Shown: positions 60,417-64,000 of the stretch, piece after piece
Position numbering within the stretch: position 1 is the stretch's first letter
Layout of the letters: every line of letters starts with the position of its first letter
Origin: Cellulophaga algicola DSM 14237
GTDB lineage: Bacteria > Bacteroidota > Bacteroidia > Flavobacteriales > Flavobacteriaceae
Assembly (NCBI RefSeq): GCF_000186265.1
Contig: NC_014934.1
Coordinates: forward strand, 3,906,001-3,970,000
Reading direction: 5' to 3'
Length of the DNA: 64,000 nt
Notes under the pieces: generated by a model
Told to the model about the DNA's origin: nothing
What the model saw: only the letters and a program-made list of their open reading frames with translations
Database searches by the model: none
Translations under genes and position numbers: made by a program

Positions 60417-61109
60417 TTAATTTAATTCTTCCAAGACATTTTTTATAGCATTTAGAACCAACGGCGTCATAATATCATAACCTAGAATTGTAGGGTGTAC
60501 TCCGTCTTCAGAATACATGGCTTTCATTCCTTTTTTATCATCTACCAATGTAGAATAATAATCTAAATAGTAACAATTGTTTTCAGTAGCATATGTTTTA
60601 AGAAAGGTATTCATTTCAATAACACTGTCTGCTGGTTCAATACCCGGTTTCCATGCAAATTTATTGGCGGGAAGAATGGAAGCTATAATGACCTTTATTT
60701 GGTTAGCTTGTGCAAGTTCTACCATGGATTTAAAATTGTCTTGAATCATTTTCAAGGTAGAAGGTCCTGTATTGCCTGCAATATCATTAATGCCTGCTAG
60801 AAGAACAACAGCTTTTGGTTTTAAATCGATCACATCTGCTCTAAAACGCAGTAACATCTGCGGTGTTGTTTGTCCGCTAATTCCCCTATTAATATAAGTA
60901 TTTTCTTTAAATAACGCTGGGTTACCATAGTCTATCCAGCCTTGAGTAATAGAATTACCCATAAAAACCACTCTCTCTTCATGTTCACCAGGTAGTCCTA
61001 AACTGTCGTTTTCTTCTTTAAATCTTTCTAAATTTGGCCAGTCTTGGCTTTGTGCTGTTGCGGTCATAAAGAGTAGTAAACTTGAAATCTTAAGCCAAAA
61101 TTTTTTCAT
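60417..61109 (-). CDS. secreted SGNH/GDSL hydrolase
   Basis: The 230 residues have a signal peptide (SSLLLFMTATAQS). The catalytic Ser is in FMGNSITQGW (block I, GNS), with the Gly in NRGISGQTTPQM (block II), Asn in LLAGINDIAGN (block III), and Asp/His in SEDGVHPTILGYD (block V). It is a periplasmic or surface esterase, possibly a carbohydrate or lysophospholipid esterase. It heads the leftward pair with the GT2 gene. Confidence 0.9.
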   Translation of the reverse strand: MKKFWLKISSLLLFMTATAQSQDWPNLERFKEENDSLGLPGEHEERVVFMGNSITQGWIDYGNPALFKENTYINRGISGQTTPQMLLRFRADVIDLKPKAVVLLAGINDIAGNTGPSTLKMIQDNFKSMVELAQANQIKVIIASILPANKFAWKPGIEPADSVIEMNTFLKTYATENNCYYLDYYSTLVDDKKGMKAMYSEDGVHPTILGYDIMTPLVLNAIKNVLEELN

Positions 61110-61124
61110 AAAGTTAAAAGTAAT

Positions 61125-61565
61125 TTATAAACTGTCTCGTTCCGTAGTATCTAAGGAAAGTTCCTCTATAGCTTTAGCTTTACTAGGTTTTTGCATGGAC
61201 AAATAAAGCATTAATGTTGCGCCAATCGTAAAGTATAGCGTGTAACCATTAGATAGAAATTGTATAAATGCTAAAAATGCAGGCCCTTCTATCAAGGCAT
61301 ATTTTAAAATATTAGCTTTTTGGTAAAGTGCTAATTTTGTGTTTAATGGAGCTGAAGGATTTATAGCAGAGAGCGCTTTAGTGTATAGAAATTTACTCGC
61401 AAAATATCCTAGCATAGCCACAATAGGTACAACGTAAATAAATACATTATTTTCCATGCTAAACTGATTTACAAAACCAGGTCCACTAAAAAATGTAAAA
61501 GCAGCGAATGCTGCCAAACTAAGCACTAGTAGGGTATGTATAATGGTTAATGTTTTAAAACTCAT
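61125..61565 (-). CDS. four-helix membrane protein of unknown function
   Basis: This 146-residue protein has about four hydrophobic helices (TIIHTLLVLSLAAFAAFTFF, VFIYVVPIVAMLGYFAS, FLAFIQFLSNGYTLYF, GATLMLYLSM). An upstream frame begins at 61595 with MVVLNSIKHF, but the more typical start is the ATG at 61565 (MSFKTLTII). Not recognised as a named family. It ends 15 bp before the SGNH hydrolase gene, so the two may share a transcript. Confidence 0.7.
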   Translation of the reverse strand: MSFKTLTIIHTLLVLSLAAFAAFTFFSGPGFVNQFSMENNVFIYVVPIVAMLGYFASKFLYTKALSAINPSAPLNTKLALYQKANILKYALIEGPAFLAFIQFLSNGYTLYFTIGATLMLYLSMQKPSKAKAIEELSLDTTERDSL

Positions 61566-61607
61566 AAAATGTTTTATAGAATTTAAGACTACCAATTTAA
61601 GGTAATT

Positions 61608-61718
61608 TTAGTTCTTGAAAAACCAATACAGTAAAAATAACATTACGACAGATATCGTAGCAGATAATATAGGTATCCAATGCTCTGTAGCTTTATATTT
61701 CTCTAAATTTATTTTCAT
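61608..61718 (-). CDS. small 36-aa membrane peptide
   Basis: A short minus-strand frame begins MKINLEKYKATEHW and ends with a single hydrophobic helix (IPILSATISVVMLFLLYWFFK). It is a candidate small membrane protein, 42 bp upstream of the four-helix protein start. Support is limited to its clean membrane-helix pattern and position. Confidence 0.4.
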   Translation of the reverse strand: MKINLEKYKATEHWIPILSATISVVMLFLLYWFFKN

Positions 61719-62034
61719 TTATTTCTAGAGTCGATTTTTTAAAAATAGATTACTTAAATTTTCAGCACCAAGGCTGTTAAAATCCTTTGGATTTCTTTGC
61801 ATTTAAAGACTTTGTACTAGATGGCATATATGCAGAAAAGCTTATAATAGATTGATTGTCATATAGTTATATTTGTTTTTATAGTTTAATCGGTACAATT
61901 TAGATCTAAAGTATCATTAGGCGTCTATACTACCCAAAAGAATAATTTAGCTTTAAAATTGAATATACGGAATTAAGTATCTGAAAATGAGTGTTTTAAT
62001 TTTACATTAGGCCAATATTAAATTACACTTGAGC

Positions 62035-62058
62035 TAACCTTTATGTAACCTCTTAACC
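62035..62058 (+). promoter_or_regulatory. TAACC direct repeats, possible Pho-box-like site
   Basis: TAACC occurs at 62035-62039, 62046-62050 and 62054-62058. The 11-bp period of the first pair matches PhoB-type direct repeats. It lies about 75-95 bp upstream of the likely transcription start, farther than usual. Confidence 0.35.
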
Positions 62059-62122
62059 TTTTTATAAGAATGGGGTAATAAAAGCAAAATACTGTAGTAA
62101 CATAGCTCTTCAGGTTTATAGA

Positions 62123-62130
62123 TAGTTTTG
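62123..62130 (+). promoter_or_regulatory. -7 element of the PhoX-like gene
   Basis: TAGTTTTG fits TAnnTTTG, 37 bp upstream of the ATG at 62168. Confidence 0.45.
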
Positions 62131-62167
62131 GCAGCGAGAATAAATAACTATAAACTAAAAAAAAATT

Positions 62168-63700
62168 ATGAAAACCTTTAAATCAACTTTTTTAAGTGCC
62201 GTATTGCTTTCTGCAATGGCCTTAACTTTTAACAGCTGTAACCCAGAAGATGGTATAGACGGTACTGATGGTGTTGCCGGTATTGATGGTACTGACGGCG
62301 TTGATGGGATTGATGGCGTAGACGGAATGGATGCTTCGGTTTACTTGGCAAATTCAAAATCACCAAATTTATTTAAAGTAACTAGTGATTTTGTGAATTT
62401 AAAGATGTCTTTAGTATTAACATCTGAAGATATTATTCCTAATTCACCAGATTTCGTCTATGGTTCTTTAGCAGATGGTGCTGGATTATTGGATAACGGA
62501 GATGAAACATTTACATTAATTAACAATATAGAGGGTGATTATTCTATAGCGCGTATCTTATTAAACAAAAACCTGAGACCTTTTCATGGTGAGTATATTT
62601 TAAATGCTGAAGCTACAGCATCAACAGCTATGTGTTCTGGGACTTTAATTACAAATGAAGAACACGGATTTGGACCTTTATATTTATCAGGTGGCGAATG
62701 GGGTGGTGCTTCCAAAGGAGTATTCGTTACAGATCCTGCAAAGAGTGCAGATGCAGCTAGTACAGGAGAAATGTTACCTGCTTTAGGGCAATGGTCTACA
62801 GAAAATGCGGTGCCAATTGGTAAAGATGCTTATGCAGATAAAACAGTCGTATTTATTGGTGATGATCACGCCGATAATAGTGTTCCTTCTGGTCAATTAG
62901 GAATGTATGTGGGTGACAGAGGTGATTTAAGTGGTGGAAAATTATACGGGTTAAAAGTTACCACTTCTGGTGTAGATTTTGAAATGGACATGGAACAAGG
63001 TACTGCGTATGATGTTGAATTTGTAGCACTTGAAGAGAAAGAAATTGATGCCTTGGATGCAGAAGCGAAATCAAAAGGTGTTATGGGCTTTTCTAGATTG
63101 GAAGATATTGATTGGAGAAGAGGTTCTGCAGCGAATCAAAGAGAAATCTATTTTTGTGTTACCGGTCGTTACAGTGCAGATTTAGTAGGTAAAGGATCTA
63201 TTTTAGGTCGTGTTTATAAAGTTGTATTAAATGAAAATGACCCCACTGGTGCAGCAAAAATCACTTGTGTTTTAGATGGTGATATAGTAGGAGGTAAGGC
63301 AGAAGGTTTTCATTCCCCGGATAACATTTTGGTTACTGAAAATTACGCTTACATTCAAGAAGATCCTAACGGATATTTAGATACTGCAGTAAATGGATAT
63401 GCAAAATTATACCAATATAATTTGACAACAGGAGCAATTAAAACAGTTTTAGAATGTGATCAAAATAGAGCTGAAAGCTTGGGTTACGGTTCGGCTGCAA
63501 GTACTTGGGAAATTACAGGTATGATTGATGTTACAGATATCGTGAATAACGGCGAAAACACCTTTTTAGTAATGACTCAAAACCACGGGTGGGAGCCAGC
63601 AGACGGTACCTCTTTTACAGACCCTAAAGCTGTTTCAGATATATCATCAGCAACTAAAGAGGGTTCAATGATGTACATGATTAAAGGTTTAGAGAGATAA
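62168..63700 (+). CDS. PhoX-like (DUF839) lipoprotein with collagen-like repeat
   Basis: The 510 residues have a signal peptide with LTFNSC lipobox. A tandem Gly-x-Asp-Gly/collagen-like stretch (about 28-52: GIDGTDGVAG, GTDGVDGID) follows, then a large beta-propeller-like domain with GFHSPDNILVTENYAYIQED, MCSGTLITNEEH and VTGRYSADLVG. These match the PhoX/DUF839 alkaline phosphatase-like group. The collagen-like repeat may be a spacer from the cell surface. Probably acts outside the outer membrane, releasing phosphate or binding calcium. Confidence 0.75.
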   Translation: MKTFKSTFLSAVLLSAMALTFNSCNPEDGIDGTDGVAGIDGTDGVDGIDGVDGMDASVYLANSKSPNLFKVTSDFVNLKMSLVLTSEDIIPNSPDFVYGSLADGAGLLDNGDETFTLINNIEGDYSIARILLNKNLRPFHGEYILNAEATASTAMCSGTLITNEEHGFGPLYLSGGEWGGASKGVFVTDPAKSADAASTGEMLPALGQWSTENAVPIGKDAYADKTVVFIGDDHADNSVPSGQLGMYVGDRGDLSGGKLYGLKVTTSGVDFEMDMEQGTAYDVEFVALEEKEIDALDAEAKSKGVMGFSRLEDIDWRRGSAANQREIYFCVTGRYSADLVGKGSILGRVYKVVLNENDPTGAAKITCVLDGDIVGGKAEGFHSPDNILVTENYAYIQEDPNGYLDTAVNGYAKLYQYNLTTGAIKTVLECDQNRAESLGYGSAASTWEITGMIDVTDIVNNGENTFLVMTQNHGWEPADGTSFTDPKAVSDISSATKEGSMMYMIKGLER

Positions 63701-63715
63701 TATTGAAGAAATATC

Positions 63716-64000
63716 ATGAATAAAATACTATTTATGAAAGCTAAGACATATACTTTGGGTATATGTCTTTTGCTTTTACTAACAACTGCTTGTAAGAACG
63801 ATAAAAAACCGCTTGTTTTAGTAACTACAGATGATGAAATAACTAAATTTTATACGTCGCACTTAAATAATTGTATTCAGTATCTAGAGGCTATGAAGGG
63901 TGCAAATCAGGCAGAATATAATATTGATTTATATAAAAAAGCGCGATTTAAATTTAAAGCAATTGAACCTATCTTATCCGCAATTGATAAGAATAATTAC
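63716..64000 (+). CDS. partial lipoprotein, possibly cytochrome-c-peroxidase type
   Basis: The frame from the ATG at 63716 (or 63734) runs off the right edge (95 codons seen). A lipoprotein signal has LLLLTTAC, then KNDKK. The helical segment NCIQYLEAMKG then KARFKFKAIEPILSAIDKNN matches the N-terminal helical region that precedes the diheme peroxidase domain in some Bacteroidota cytochrome-c peroxidases. No heme motif is visible yet. It lies 15 bp after the PhoX-like gene and is probably co-transcribed. Confidence 0.6.
   Translation, partial: MNKILFMKAKTYTLGICLLLLLTTACKNDKKPLVLVTTDDEITKFYTSHLNNCIQYLEAMKGANQAEYNIDLYKKARFKFKAIEPILSAIDKNNY

Larger units (their letters stand above)
61719..62167. 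other. long leader/intergenic region before the PhoX-like gene
   Basis: About 450 bp without a gene. Three TAACC repeats at 62035, 62046 and 62054 (the first two spaced 11 bp, as in Pho boxes) lie before a TAGTTTTG -7 element at 62123-62130. Otherwise AT-rich and unstructured. Confidence 0.5.

Noticed and set aside
61719-62034. A hidden tRNA or small RNA in the long gap
   Set aside because: I found no cloverleaf, CCA end or strong hairpin with a T-run.

Overview
The window looks like chromosome of a marine or aquatic Flavobacteriaceae bacterium (Bacteroidota). The DNA is AT-rich. Promoters carry the Bacteroidota -7 element TAnnTTTG. Lipoproteins, a plug-and-barrel outer membrane receptor, an OmpA protein, a YfhO protein and a BatA-type protein are typical of that family, and RF2 (prfB) uses the classical programmed frameshift. 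The genus cannot be fixed from this sequence. No rRNA, tRNA or CRISPR array was found.

Layout. 1-8.9 kb: a partial acyl-CoA carboxylase beta subunit, an oxidoreductase, the ABC-F factor EttA, an MBL-fold lipoprotein with a GNAT enzyme, a coiled-coil membrane protein, a decayed stretch and fumC. 8.9-13.5 kb: an outer membrane receptor with a Lys-tailed partner, an ArsC-like protein and prfB. 13.5-16.8 kb: a transglutaminase / alpha-E / circularly permuted ATP-grasp operon. 17-25.6 kb: two large peptidases, threonine aldolase, OmpA, a thioredoxin and YbaB. 25.7-29.3 kb: a cysteine-synthase-like enzyme, an alpha-oxoamine synthase and a GNAT protein, which together could be a sulfonolipid or sphingolipid locus. 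30-36 kb: a surface-polysaccharide operon (YfhO, GT4, flippase). 36-43.5 kb: a secreted Ser/Arg-rich protein, uvrA, a tandemly duplicated sigma factor with a tiny downstream ORF, and an endonuclease III without the iron-sulfur cysteines.

44.1-51.4 kb is a nested mobile region. An IS3-family element (44075-51405, 3-bp target duplication AGG) sits in the last codons of bcp. Its transposase gene is split by a 6010-bp Tn3-family transposon (44403-50412). That transposon has 36-bp inverted repeats, a 1026-aa transposase, a tyrosine recombinase with a resolution-site-like repeat cluster, and lipoprotein cargo that includes a frameshifted HExxH protein. It is flanked by an exact 8-bp direct repeat, whereas Tn3 elements normally make 5 bp. 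Removing both elements restores intact orfB and bcp reading frames.

51.4-64 kb returns to chromosomal genes: a conserved unknown protein, a PhnP-like MBL hydrolase, an esterase, two Tic20/DUF4870-like membrane proteins, a dihydroorotase-like protein lacking the HxH metal ligands, a BatA-like protein, a GIY-YIG protein, a GT2, an SGNH hydrolase, and a collagen-like PhoX-type lipoprotein followed by a partial lipoprotein.
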